Shown: one piece after another, positions 49,301 through 59,907 of the stretch | Layout: the number at the start of each line of letters is the position of its first letter | Numbering within the stretch: position 1 is the first letter of the stretch | Assembly: GCF_036711975.1 (NCBI RefSeq) | Contig: NC_091967.1 | Coordinates: 3,596,001-3,660,000, forward strand | Direction: 5' to 3' | DNA: 64,000 bases | Source of the DNA: Onthophagus taurus | Taxonomy: Eukaryota > Arthropoda > Insecta > Coleoptera > Scarabaeidae | Made by a program: the position numbers and the translations under genes | The notes under the pieces: generated by a model | Database searches by the model: none | Told to the model about the DNA's origin: nothing | The model's input: the letters and a program-made list of their open reading frames with translations, nothing else

Positions 49301-52286
49301 CTCATAAAATAAAAGCGATGGGGAAATATTTTTTACACATAAAATCTTAGTAATGAACCATAAAGACTAGATCCATAAAAAGATTGAACCCAATTATTAC
49401 CATTTTTTATTTATAAGCTCTAAATCGATTAAACATCAAAATTGTTGATTTTCAAAAATTAACTCAATCATAACTCAAAAACTAAAAGCGATGGAGAAAA
49501 ACTTTTTATACATAAAACCTTAGTAATGGGCGATAAAGACTAGATCCATAACAAGATTGAACCCAATTATTACCATTTTTTATTTATAAGCTTTAAATCG
49601 ATTAAACATCAAAATTGTTGATTTTCGAAAATTAACTTAATCATAACTCATAAAATAAAAGCGATGGGGAAATATTTTTTACACATAAAATCTTAGTAAT
49701 GAACCATAAAGACTAGATCCATAAAAAGATTGAACCCAATCATTACCATTTTTTATTTATAAGCTTTAAATCGATTAAACATCAAAATTGTTGATTTTCG
49801 AAAATTAACTTAATCATAACTTAAAAACTAAAAGCGATGGAGAAAAACTTTTTATACATAAAACCTTAGGAATGGGCGATAAAGACTAGATCCATAACAA
49901 GATTGAACCCAATTATTACCATTCTCTAAATCGATTAAACATCAAAATTGTTGATTTTCAAAAATTAACTCAATCATAACTCATAAAATAAAAGCGATGG
50001 GGAAATATTTTTTATACATAAAAACTTAGTAATGGACCATAAAGACTAGATCTATAAAAAGATTGAACTCAATCATTACCATTTTTTATTTATAAGCTCT
50101 AAATCGATTAAACATCAAAATTGTTGATTTTCGAAAATTAACTCAATCATAACTCAAAAACTAAAAGCAATGGAGAAAAACTTTTTATACATAAAATCTT
50201 AGTAATGGGCGATAAAGACTAAATTCATAACAAGATTGAACCCAATTATTACCATTTTTTATTTATAAGCTTTAAATCGATTAAACATCAAAATTGTTGA
50301 TTTTCGAAAATTAACTCCATCATAAATCAAAAACTAAAAGCAATGGAGAAAAACTTTTTATACATAAAATCTTAGTAATGGGCGATAAAGACTAGATCCA
50401 TAAAAAGATTGAACCCAATTATTACCATTTTTTATTTATAAGCTCTAAGTCGATTAAACATCAAAATTGTTGATTTTCAAAAATTAACTCAATCATAACT
50501 CATAAAATAACAGCGATGGGGAAAAACTTTTTATACATAAAACCTTAGTAATGGACCATAAAGACTAGACCCATAAAAAGATTGAACTCAATTATTACTA
50601 TTTTTTATTTATAAGCTCTAAATCAGTGGTGGCCATAACGTCGATCGCTAAGAAAATCATGAATCTGAAATATCTATATCTGGGCCTCAGGGCAAAAAAA
50701 AGGAAGGTTACTTTAAACCATTCGGTCGATCTTGGCAAGACATTTATATAATTAGTGGACACCACTGATCTATAACATTTATTGATCTTTATTTTAATAT
50801 TCACAAAAAGCTATTTTAAAATCTACAGATCTTCTAATTCTGATTCAGTCACCAATTTCCAAAAATTCTCTATCTGTCTGCATCAGATTCTTTACCATTT
50901 TTACTGATATATTGTTGTTTAATTTCCAATTGTACGCAATATGTGTCAGCTTTCCTGCTCTTTCACTTTCAAGACGATTGCGTCTCTTATTTTGTATCCA
51001 AAATAAGGTTAGTTTAGGCCTATGATGTGCTACATGAATTTTGTTTAGAATTTCAAGATGAATCGAAACATGGAATAATATACAGGATGTTCCATTAAAG
51101 AAAACGTAACTTTGTGTCGTCATAATTTTTTGACTGACCCTGTATATTTAATTTGTCGTTATTGTAATGGATTTTAAAAAACACTAAAACGTTTGTATCT
51201 TGATATTTTTTGCTAGCTATCTTATTTTAGGAGATAACTGATTGCTTCCATACATATCAGCGACCCTGTATAGCCTTGGCACGAGTACTATGTAGTTTGT
51301 GTAAGATTATTGTAAGTTTATTGACATTGCCAAAGTACTTTCCAAAGTTACTTGATTACCAAGCTCATTATCAAACAGGTCCCAAATTGGCACTCTTGAC
51401 TCTTTCCATTCTGTAAAAGTTCCACAACACATATAAGACGAAAAAGCGATTATTAAACACCATGGGTACAAAAGGGTAAATTATTTACCCATCACTACTT
51501 ATAACTAATTAACCCAAGGTTCTGATTAACATTGTATCAACCTGAGGCAGGTTATCATATTGTACCGCCTTGGCCACAAGCAGCCTCAGCTTTACCAAGT
51601 AAAGTTACCTATCTTATGACTACTTAGGCCCAACCTCTGATTAAGATTATATCAATCTGAGGCAGGTCATCATTTTGTTCCGCTTCAGGTTTCGGCTTTG
51701 TTAGATGAAGTTATCTTATTTCTTTTGATTAATCAAGCTGAAATGTAAATTCAAATAACATCTTTTTTTTTTTTGTTAGGAAGGAGAATCTGAAGAAGAT
51801 AAAAAACCAAATAAGCGGGCGAGTGCCGGTAAAAAACCAGCTGCAAAAAAGAAGAAAACATCAGATGATTCTGAAGCAAGTGAACCATCAGATGGTGATT
51901 CAGAGGAAGAATATTCGCCAAAAAAAACTAAACCGGCAAAAACACGCAAATTGCCTCCTAAAAAAAAGAAGGGTTCTGAGTCAGATTCTGATGAAGATTG
52001 GGGTAAATCCAAGAAAGGTGGAGCTAAGAAAGGAGGAGGAGGCGGAAAAGGATACACGAAAACTTTAAATTTGTCCCCTGAATTGGCAGCTTTAGTAGGA
52101 CAAGACGCAATGGCACGTCATGAAGTTGTCAAAAAAGTATGGGCTATTATAAAAGAAAGGGATCTCTACGATCCACATAATAAGCAGTACGCCATTTGTG
52201 ACGATGCTCTATATAAGGTAATCGGAGTTAAACGTTTCCGCACGTTTGGTATGATGAAGTACCTTAAAAATCATTTCGTAAGTTAA
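46375..52286 (+). CDS. DEK-C / SWIB domain chromatin protein (spp27/UAF30-like)
   Basis: Three coding exons, 46375-46417, 47218-47429 and 51780-52286, with GT-AG junctions in matching phases, give 253 residues. Residues 1 to about 60 (MADISKEDLRKEIT, then ILKDADLASTSAKTVRQQLE and LQSRKKEIDNIVMEL) form a DEK-C-terminal-like domain. Residues about 65-175 are an acidic and lysine-rich linker. Residues about 178-253 form the SWIB/MDM2 fold (LNLSPELAALVG, VWAIIKERDLYDPHNKQ, FRTFGMMKYLKNHF). Proteins of this layout are homologues of the RNA polymerase I upstream activation factor subunit and of BAF60-type SWIB proteins. They act in the nucleus in chromatin and transcription; the exact role in insects is inferred. 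The start has good context (CAACATGG). Intron 1 is 800 bp. Intron 2 is 4.35 kb because of the hAT composite at 47844-51497. Confidence 0.93.
48000..48104. mobile_element. Short mariner-type MITE, deletion derivative
   Basis: TACAGGGTGATTCAAAAAAC at 48000 is mirrored by the right end at 48104, with TA at both edges. It is the same family as 8760-9106 but only 105 bp. As in that locus, it is followed immediately by the satellite leader TATCTGGGCTTCAGAGC. Confidence 0.8.
48105..50623. repeat. 173-bp satellite array, about 14 monomers, with leader
   Basis: After a leader (48105-48213) shared with the array at 9107-9215, the same 173-bp monomer as at 9222-10630 repeats to 50623. Type A and type B monomers are both present, with a run of several near-identical B units around 48900-49420 that suggests recent local amplification. 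One monomer near 48420 and one near 49920 carry small deletions. Confidence 0.9.
50624..50767. mobile_element. hAT-type MITE abutting the satellite array
   Basis: CAGTGGTGGCC at 50624 is mirrored by GGACACCACTG ending at 50767, resembling hAT terminal repeats. Its right two-thirds (TATCTGGGCCTCAGGGC to the end) are the same sequence as the leaders in front of both satellite arrays, which end in ACTACTG followed by CTCTAAAT. The sequence before this copy is also CTCTAAAT, consistent with an 8-bp target within the satellite monomer. The right flank here is only a partial match. Confidence 0.55.
50845..51123 (-). pseudogene. hAT transposase C-terminal (dimerisation) remnant
   Basis: The minus strand reads KLTLFWIQNKRRNRLESERA followed by GKLTHIAYNWKLNN. 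The NKRRNRL ... GKL ... YNW pattern is the hallmark of the C-terminal dimerisation region of hAT transposases. Only this end survives, and the upstream part of the frame (51060-51123) overlaps a short MITE-like remnant, so the frame is not a real start. It lies within the hAT composite near its right terminus and supports that classification. Confidence 0.7.
51506..51740. repeat. Degenerate intronic repeat, about 100-bp units
   Basis: Units containing ATTAAGATTATATCAACCTG, GGCAGGTTATCAT-like and AAGTTACCTATCTTATGACT segments repeat with drift here and at 47690-47835 on the other side of the hAT composite. The two halves look like one intronic repeat split by that insertion. Confidence 0.6.
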
Positions 52287-52721
52287 ATAATTCACTTCAA
52301 GAAGCAACACCCTTTGACGATATTCCTGGTAATATGTTGATTTCTATTTTTTAATCTTATATCATTTTTGGACTCCTTGATGAAGAATAAGGACTTTAGT
52401 ACTAAATTTATTTTTATCTTGTACAAGATACAAGTTTCCTCGTTTAGTTAAGATTTCAAGACCTACCTACCGTGTATTTCTAGTTTATAAGAGGTTTTCT
52501 TATTTTTTTCGTTTGTTAGTGTTTAGAAAGTGTAAAACGGTAACAGTTTGACCAATGGTCATTCGTTTAAATATAGTGTTTCAAGAGTTTCAGGATAACG
52601 AAAAAAAAAAAAAATGAATCAAAAAATGATAATATATGTGAGCCACAGTAATAGAGGTATTTCGTGTATTTCGTGCACATGTAAACGTCGAAATTTTTCT
52701 TAATGTTCAACATTTGTAACC

Positions 52722-52727
52722 AATAAA
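52722..52727 (+). terminator. Polyadenylation signal of the SWIB gene
   Basis: AATAAA lies about 435 bp after the SWIB stop codon in CCAATAAAGTTTC, with a second AATAAA about 16 bp on. The intervening 52287-52721 is AT-rich and is best read as the 3' UTR. Confidence 0.6.
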
Positions 52728-54029
52728 GTTTCAAAACAATAAATATTTTTCTTTTAAATAATACATTATTGGTACCTTTTTTAAAGTATTATTAGTAGGG
52801 TGTATTAAATTAACCCTTCCTCTGTAAACCTGGGTATTTCCTGTCTGAACTACAACTGTTTAGGTAAATAATTTCTTCATTTGTATAAAAAAATATGGAT
52901 GCAAAAATTAATTTTATGATTGATTTATCAAGTTGAAGGTTTCGAAAATTATCATGAATTGTTTATAAAAATTTTTGAGTGCATTAACAGGATGAAAAAA
53001 CGGCCGGACCTGAAAGACCCACCTTTACAGATGGAAGGTGTTAAAATAGTATATTAAAAAACAAGTTTCGTAAGACACATTTGAAGTGCACGAATTCAAA
53101 TTGAAAAACGAGTGGCGAAGCCACGAGTTTTTTAATGAATGATGCTTTAAGTCTTATGAAACGTGTTTTTTATGCTATTTTTTGTAATTCGCGTTTTTAT
53201 CCTTTTTTTTTCCCAAAAATAAAATAAATTTTGACAATGTAGGGAAATAGGTATGTAGCAGTTGGTAACATCGGAACACTTGAAAATAGAAACTTTGAAT
53301 TGACAACTAGAAACTTTCAAAGACAAAATATATTCACCTGAAAAAAATGTTTGATGTACAGGTGTCCCAATTTCGATGTCCGCATAGGCTATCTCCGAAA
53401 CTAAAAGAGATAGAAGAAAAGTAGCTTATATGTCATGATCTCGTTTTTCGAGAAAATGCTAATGCCGAAAACTCCGAACAGCTATCGTCTTTTGTTTTCG
53501 CCCTATCGGCAAAAACTGAAAATTTTGCGAAAACGACATTCGCGAATATCTCACTTATTATCAAAGATGGAGTATTATAAATAAAACATTATATGGGCAA
53601 CTTTTTACGAAGAATTCAGTGGCGTAGGTAGAATTTTTTTCCCATCTTTTATTTTCGAGATTTTAGACGTAACTTTATTTTTTTAAATGGAAATCATAGT
53701 TGGCTATGGCTTAAAATAATTTGTTATTTTCTTCTGATAACAAATATATATAGTTTGTGGGGTATATTTCTTATAGTTATTGAATAATTAACAAAAATTC
53801 ATTTTGTTCTATCTAAAACTAATGTATGTATTTAAAAGTTAATGTTGCTATGGTGATAACCATACATACTATGATGCAACATAATGTATCAAATAACAAC
53901 ATAATGTATTATGTAATAACATAATGTATTGTAATAACATTTACATATTGTAATAACATAATGTATTATGCATTATGTATCAACATAATGTATTAAGTGT
54001 CAAAATATAACAAAACTGAATAAAACTTT

Positions 54030-54720
54030 ACAATGAATTTCGAAAATTATGAAAAATGTAACATGATGGAATGCTATATGTTATCAGATAAGAATGCGAC
54101 GTTAGCCGCGGAATTTTATTTCACAAGATATTCAGAAAGAAGAACCGCACGTTCAGCCGGTTAGCAGAAAATTTAATAGATATTTGGTCCTTTCCCAAAC
54201 CACATACAAAAACATACCAAAATGACCTGCAAGAGAAATTGCAACAAGACCCAAAAGCCGTTGCTCCCGAATATGAAAGAAAAATAAGTATAAACCATAC
54301 AAAGCGGGGCTAACTCCTTATTTACGTGCCGGAGATGTCAATCGAAGATTAGAATTTTGTAGATGATATTTAGAAAAATTAAATAGTCTGCTGTTTGTTC
54401 AAAATGTTATCTGGACCGAAGATGTCTCTGAGTGTTCAAAGAAGCTTGGGGTTCAATGTATGGTGTGCCCTTTTAGATAATAGAATTTTGCCATATAGTA
54501 TCTACCATAAAAACTTAAACTCAGAGAAATACCTCAATATATTAAGGCAGCACTTGAGCCTTTGGTCGACAATTTGGCACTAAATATGTCTCAAATGATA
54601 TATTTTCAATATGACGGAGCACCAGCACATAATGCCAGAGTTGGTAGTGAATTTTTAAATACTACTACAAACTCCTTGCTACAAACTTTGGCAATAATTG
54701 GAAACAATGCTTTCCCTCAT
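54030..54720 (+). pseudogene. Mariner-like transposase, pseudogene
   Basis: Recognisable pieces occur in order: a DNA-binding region (MMECYMLSDKNATLAAEFYF, then TRYSERR) with frame changes, LQQDPKAVAPEYERKISI, a catalytic-core piece FNVWCALLDNRILPYSIYHK, and MIYFQYDGAPAHNARVGSEF with the second catalytic aspartate. The end with the third acidic residue is missing; instead a second partial copy of the inner TIR edge begins near 54722. Several stops and frameshifts make it inactive. Confidence 0.8.
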
Positions 54721-54832
54721 GGTATGGTTATCACCATAACAACATTAAGTTTTAAATACATAATACAATAGTTTTAGAAAGAACAAAAAAAATTGATACA
54801 TTATATTCCATCATAGTATGTATGGTTATCAC

Positions 54833-54970
54833 TAGGGCACGAAACTTTTGTAACAAAACGATACGATTTCCCCCCTCCCCTTGTTCTCATTGGCTAATTT
54901 TCTAGGAAGCCACTGAGAACAAGTGGAGGGGGGAAATCATATTCTTTTGTTACAAAAGTTCCGTGCCTTA
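54833..54970. mobile_element. 138-bp hAT-type MITE with an 8-bp TSD
   Basis: TAGGGCACGAAACTTTTGTA at 54833 is mirrored by the right end at 54970, with about 25 bp of inverted similarity. The flanks are GTTATCAC on both sides (54825-54832 and 54971-54978), the 8-bp duplication expected of hAT elements. The mirror arm of the host mariner (around 53850-53870) shows the same place without the insertion. Confidence 0.85.
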
Positions 54971-56115
54971 GTTATCACCATAGCAACATTAACTTTTAAA
55001 TACATACATTAGATTTAGATGGAACAAAATGAATTTTTGTTAATTATTCAATAACTATAAGAAATATACCCCACAAACTATATATATTTGTTATCAGAAG
55101 AAAATAACAAATTATTTTAAGTCATAGCCAACTATGGTTTCCATTAAAAAAAATAAAGTTACGTCTAAAATCTCGAAAATAAAAGATGGGAAAAAAATTC
55201 TACCTACGACACTGAATTCTTCGTAAAAAATTGCCCATATAATGTTGTATTTATAATACTCCATCTTTGATAATAAGTGAGATATTCGCGATTGTCGTTT
55301 TTGCAAAATTTTCAGTTTTTGCCGATAGGGCGAAAACAAAAGACGATAGCTGTTCGGAGTTTTCGGCATCAGCATTTTCTCGAAAAACGAGATCATGACA
55401 TGTAAGCTACTTTTTTTCTATCTCTTTTAGTTTCGGAGATGGCCTATGCGGACATCGAAATTGGGACACTCTGTACACCTCCCAAAATAAGAGAAATTGC
55501 TCAGAGTCCATGTCCTCATCATTGTGGACCTTGTATTTGATGCTAAGAACGTGTTTAAACATCCATAGACAAAAATTGTCACATTGACAACTAGAAAAAT
55601 TAATGACCCAATGTCACCAACTTGAACTGGTTCCATAAAATGTTACTAAAATCTCATTACAGCATCGGATGCTGTACTAGTATATTAAAAAACAAGTTTC
55701 GTAAGACACGCTTGAAATGCACGAATTCATGTTGAAAAACGAGTGGCGAAGCCACGAGTTTTTTAATGAATGAGTGCTTTAAGTCTTATGAAACGTGTTT
55801 TTTATGCTATTTTTTGTAATTAGCGTTTTTATCCTTTTTTTTCCCAAAAATAAAATAAATTTTGACAATGTAGGGAAATAGGTATGTAGCAGTTGGTAAC
55901 ACCGTAACACTTGAAAATAGAAATTTGAATTGACAATTAGAAACTGTCAAAACACAAAATGTATTCATCTGACAAAAATGTTTCATGTACACCTCCCAAA
56001 ATAAAAGAAATTGTTCAGAATTCAATGTCCTCATCATTGTGGACCTTGTATTAGATGCTAAGAACGTGTTTAAACATCCATAGACAAACATTGTTACATT
56101 GACAACTAGAAAAAT

Positions 56116-57413
56116 GTTTATGTTTATTGATGATGCAACAAAGAATTTACAAGCCCACAAAAAAAAATACAAAAAATAATACATAAAAGTAAATAAAATA
56201 ATAAACACTCTGAAATTATCAACAAAACCGGACTTAATAACAGCGCATCATCAAAAAGAGCCGAGTCAATGCGAAGATAGCTTGTCTGCTATTGTTTTTC
56301 ATCGGCCCTTTTATAATAGAAATAATAAATAAATTGGTTTCAAACAAGATAGCACTAACTATATATATATATAAAAAAACTATATTAACAGAAGTAAGCA
56401 CCTAAATTAGTTAGCAATGAAAAATAACAATAATAAGGAATAATAAAAAAAATACAACAAAATTAAAGAACAAAAACATAGCAAAATGAAGAAAAGGTTG
56501 AACAAGCTGCCGCGAACAATCTCCCCCTGCCCTGTTAGGTCATACAATTCAGAAATGTAAAAAGTGAATATTACCTCTTAATAAGAACTTAAATTTAAGA
56601 TTTAAATTTAAATGCTGTTCTGCTCAATCAAAAGAATTTTTTTATAATATGACTTGAAACTTCGCTCACTCAGCTGCTTGACTGAATCAGGAAGGCTATT
56701 CATAATAGTAGTTACATTATAAGAGTAAGATCTTTTAAAGATTTGAAGTTCATGGCGTGGTATGCATAACATGTGCCGATGTCGTATATTAATATTGTGC
56801 ACGTCACTGCGATACCTGATTCTATTGGCTAAATATGGTGGACATTTATACATAATAATTCTGTGAAAGAGGCAAGCACTGGGAAGGATTCAACCAATTT
56901 GCCCAATTCAGAGTGTGTGATATGTTTTCCCGTCTTTTAATACCATATATAAACCTCAGACATGAGTTCTGCACTCTTTGGATACGCACTTTGGTTACAG
57001 AGTCTAAGCATGGATGATATAAAGCATCTCCGTAATTGAATATGGACAGAACAAGAGCCTCACATAATTGGATTTTCAAACGTTGGTTAAGTAAGCTCCT
57101 GTTACTGTACAATAATTTAAGCGTCACGTAGGCTCTACGAATTAGTGAAGAAACATGTCCACGGAATCGGAGTGCGGTATCAAGACGTATACCCAAATTA
57201 CAGCACTCGTCCGTAAAATTCAATTTAACACCACCCACTCCGACACTCAGAGACCCCTTGACCCTGTTCACCACACCACCACTCCCAAATACCATAACTG
57301 CTGATTTAGACGGATTAATAATCAAACAATGATTTGAAGCTTCGTGGGCCAATTTGTCTAAATCAGAATTGATAGCTCTTTCAGCCTTGTCAATGTTATT
57401 CTCATTGAATGAG
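56116..57413 (-). mobile_element. 5'-truncated non-LTR retrotransposon (LINE) with RT remnant
   Basis: On the minus strand, reading from 57411, the C-terminal part of a reverse transcriptase is clear: INSDLDKLAHEASNHCLIIN leads into PSKSAVMVFG, then LNFTDECCNLGIRLD and LKIQLCEALVLSIFNYGDAL. After a frameshift near 56890 and a stop, it continues with MYKCPPYLANRIRYRSDV and ITHRHMLCIPRHEL-like sequence, the usual tail after the RT of insect LINEs. The catalytic FADD region and everything upstream is missing, as in 5' truncation. It interrupts unit B of the duplication; unit A shows the uninterrupted site near 55590. No clear target duplication. Confidence 0.8.
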
Positions 57414-57605
57414 TAATAGACCCAATGTCACCAACTTGAACTGGTTCCATAAAATGTTACTAAAATCTCATTACGATATCGGATGCTGTAAGGAGTCTCA
57501 TTACAGCACCAGTTTGAGTACTGTTATAGCTTTCATTACCGTCGCGAATTACAAAAAAAACGTTTACAGACGAAGGATTAAGAAGTAAATTCGTTTATTA
57601 TTAAT

Positions 57606-59907
57606 TTATTTTCGACAATTTTCTGTAAGATCAGCACAAATTTTCTCTTCAATAGGTCGCGTTAACGTAATAATAAATTGTTTATCATCTTTGCGTCCTC
57701 TCAAACCAAAAATAAATGTTGATGGTGTAGGAACACAAGTTCCAGCATCTTTTTTAGTTTGATAGTTGTGATCCTTTAAGAAGTGTGTTTGTACTTTTAT
57801 TGAACCCCTTGATGATGTGGCATTCGTTTGTGTCGACTTTGTCAATCTCTTTGCTACATCAGCCTAAAAAAAAATTATTGTATTATTTTAAATTAACCCT
57901 TTAATTTTTATCATTTCGAACCATTTTTAAAGCTTTTCTTTTCCAATCCCAGACGTTCCACATATATTCGGGATCGATGTGAGACCTTTCTGGATGATCT
58001 TCAGTTTGTATATTTTCGTCGGCTGTTGCTATTACTTTTACGATCGGTTTAACTAATCTAAATGAAAAAGAATTTTGTGTTGAGAAATAATTTTTTGTTA
58101 AATACGTACTGATAAATTGTTTTCACTTCATCTAATTGATCGTAAAGTCTTAAAATGTCGATTACTTCCGGTTTAAGTCGTGCTAATTCTAATACTCGAC
58201 ATACATTTCTTTCTGGGTCTTTAATAAATTCTAGTATAGCTTCGACGCATGAAAAAACGTAATATCTCTTTTTTATTTTAACAACTCCATTTCCCGGATT
58301 TCCAGGAATTAATGCCCCTCCACTTTGAACGAATTTCCACGGACAAAAACCCAAAAGCTGTTAAATTAATTGTTTTATAATTATTTTGTGGTTTAATTTT
58401 TTGTTTTTTACTTCTAGTGGTTCTTGATCGAAATTGGGAATTTTACCAGGGTTTAATATGATTGTATTTTTGCAATATAACATTGCTTTGCGGTACATTC
58501 CGGTTTTTTCCATGCGGTCTTCGTCGGTTAAAATTTGTCTTCTTGCAATTATTTGGTAAATAATGTCTTCGTAACGATTAGTTTGCTCTGAATAAATTTT
58601 TAAGTTCTCAACTGTATCATTAATGTTTGATAGCTCAATAACCTCGTTTTGCATTATGTACCAAATTTCAGCTATTTTTATAAATTGAGGCTAAAAAATT
58701 TACATTAAATTTTAACTTATTAGCATATCTTTATTATTTATCTCACATAAATAATAGAAGCTTGAACCATAGTTTTATGATAAATAATTGAATAAGTTTC
58801 TTTCAATATATTCTCGAGTTGTTCAAACATAGCTTCTAATTTCCCTTTAGATAATTCAACCTCATCAATTATTTGTCTTATAAAAATTTCATATTGCCTA
58901 TAAAGCACTAAAAGATCTATCAAGTAATCAATATAACTTCCATATTTATTTTGATCTTCCAGCACCAATTTCAAAGTTCCGTCATCCTCCTCATCATCTC
59001 TTACAATAATAAAACCAAGATCAATGGCTGTTGTAAGTGCGTTAACGAAATTCATGATATCATGAAGAATATAATGAAGATCAGAATGCGTTTGCTCATT
59101 CGCCTGCGCAAGAAGTGAAGGTACTAAAAATATAAAATTAAATCTTAATCATAAAATTTTTTTTAAATACAATCTTCAATTCCCTCGCCAGATTTCATTG
59201 CTCGTTGATTAAAAACTCTTATTCCTGCTACTAATTTAGATAACATATTGAGATGGTCGATTTTTACGTCGTGATTTTCTTCGAGAATAAATTCTATTAA
59301 TTCGCTTTTATAAAAGACGCTTTTTAATGCAGTTTCAGCTTGTTGATAAACCTACCCAAAAATGAATTAATACATAAATATTTAGACGTAAAAATAATAC
59401 TTGATCTGAAGAAGGATTCCCCAAGCCATGCAACAACGTGAGGTAATTAACAATTAACTTTAATAGTTTTTGTAAATCATCATCTTCAATACTTTTAAAA
59501 TTTAATATTTCTTGCTCCAACGGTTGCAATTGAGTATTTAATTTATTCCGATAATCCGAGATAATGTTTACGTTTGTATCAAAATTACATTGGAAGTAAA
59601 GTTGCATTTTTAAAGTAACAACATTTGGACTATCTTTGATTTCTAGTGTTGTATAAATGTATTTTACAAAATTTTGCAAGTCTGTTCTACTTAATTCTTC
59701 CGCGTTTGTTAAAGATATATTCCATGCAGGATTTAATAACAGAAGTTTGACCTAATTTCAATGATTTCAATCAAATACGGTTTAAAAATAAATTATTAAT
59801 TTAATACTCACATAGTACGCTATAAAACGATCACTAACTTTTATACTTCTATTTTTACATTCCCTCATAATTTCTTTACACATATTTTTAAACATTATCT
59901 CATCCAT
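57606..59907 (-). CDS. CFAP206: Cilia- and flagella-associated protein 206
   Basis: Eight coding exons on the minus strand, 59812-59907, 59401-59751, 59171-59351, 58747-59123, 58412-58690, 58110-58357, 57922-58057 and 57606-57863, join in phase to 641 residues. Introns are only 47-60 bp. Vertebrate CFAP206 is about 620 residues, so the gene looks complete. Family landmarks in order are MFKNMCKEIMRECK at the N-terminus, NVVTLKMQLYFQCNFD, GEGIED, GFCPWKFVQSGGALIPGNPG and the C-terminal KKDAGTCVPTP with FGLRG. CFAP206 is an axonemal protein needed for correct docking of radial spokes in motile cilia and sperm flagella. In insects the expected sites are sperm and ciliated sensory neurons (inference). 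The exon 7 donor (ATG|GTTCGA) is weak. A palindromic satellite begins about 145 bp upstream of the start. Confidence 0.93.

Larger units (their letters stand above)
47844..51497. mobile_element. 3.65-kb hAT-type composite with satellite cargo, 8-bp TSD
   Basis: Termini TAGTGATGGG at 47844 and its complement CCCATCACTA ending at 51497 are flanked on both sides by CTTATAAC (47836-47843 and 51498-51505), the 8-bp target duplication expected of hAT elements. A decayed hAT transposase C-terminus lies near the right end on the minus strand. The interior also holds a mariner MITE, a 173-bp satellite array and a hAT-type MITE. The element sits in intron 2 of the SWIB gene, inside a degenerate intronic repeat. 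It cannot encode an active transposase. Confidence 0.85.
53357..55475. mobile_element. Tc1/mariner-like element with about 510-bp inverted repeats
   Basis: TACAGGTGTCCCAATTTCGA at 53357 is mirrored by the end at 55475. The inverted similarity extends over about 510 bp (53357-53870 against about 54970-55475), far longer than usual mariner TIRs. TA flanks both ends. In unit B of the surrounding duplication the same site reads CATGTACACCTCCC uninterrupted at about 55984, which confirms the insertion point. A decayed transposase and a hAT-type MITE lie inside. Confidence 0.9.
53047..57482. repeat. Tandem duplication of a 0.5-kb foldback unit, each copy interrupted
   Basis: Unit A begins at 53047 (AGTATATTAAAAAACAAG) and resumes after the mariner at 55476-55675. 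Unit B runs from 55676 and resumes after the LINE at 57414-57482. Without the insertions each unit is about 510 bp. Each starts with nested hairpins: an outer stem with AAACAAGTTTCGTAAGAC against GTCTTATGAAACGTGTTT, and an inner GTGGCGAAGCCAC. The two insertions are at different places, so each copy supplies the empty site of the other. Confidence 0.85.

Noticed and set aside
51081..51144. 64-bp sequence between TACAGGATG and CCCTGTA
   Set aside because: Ends resemble mariner MITE termini but do not match each other beyond a few bases; kept only as a possible remnant.
51776..52057. Minus-strand frame over the SWIB exon
   Set aside because: Shadow of the acidic and lysine-rich coding exon on the plus strand.
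55807..56208. 133-codon minus frame in the duplicated unit
   Set aside because: Part of it recurs in unit A, but only because the DNA is duplicated. No domain is recognisable and the ends fall in repeat junctions.
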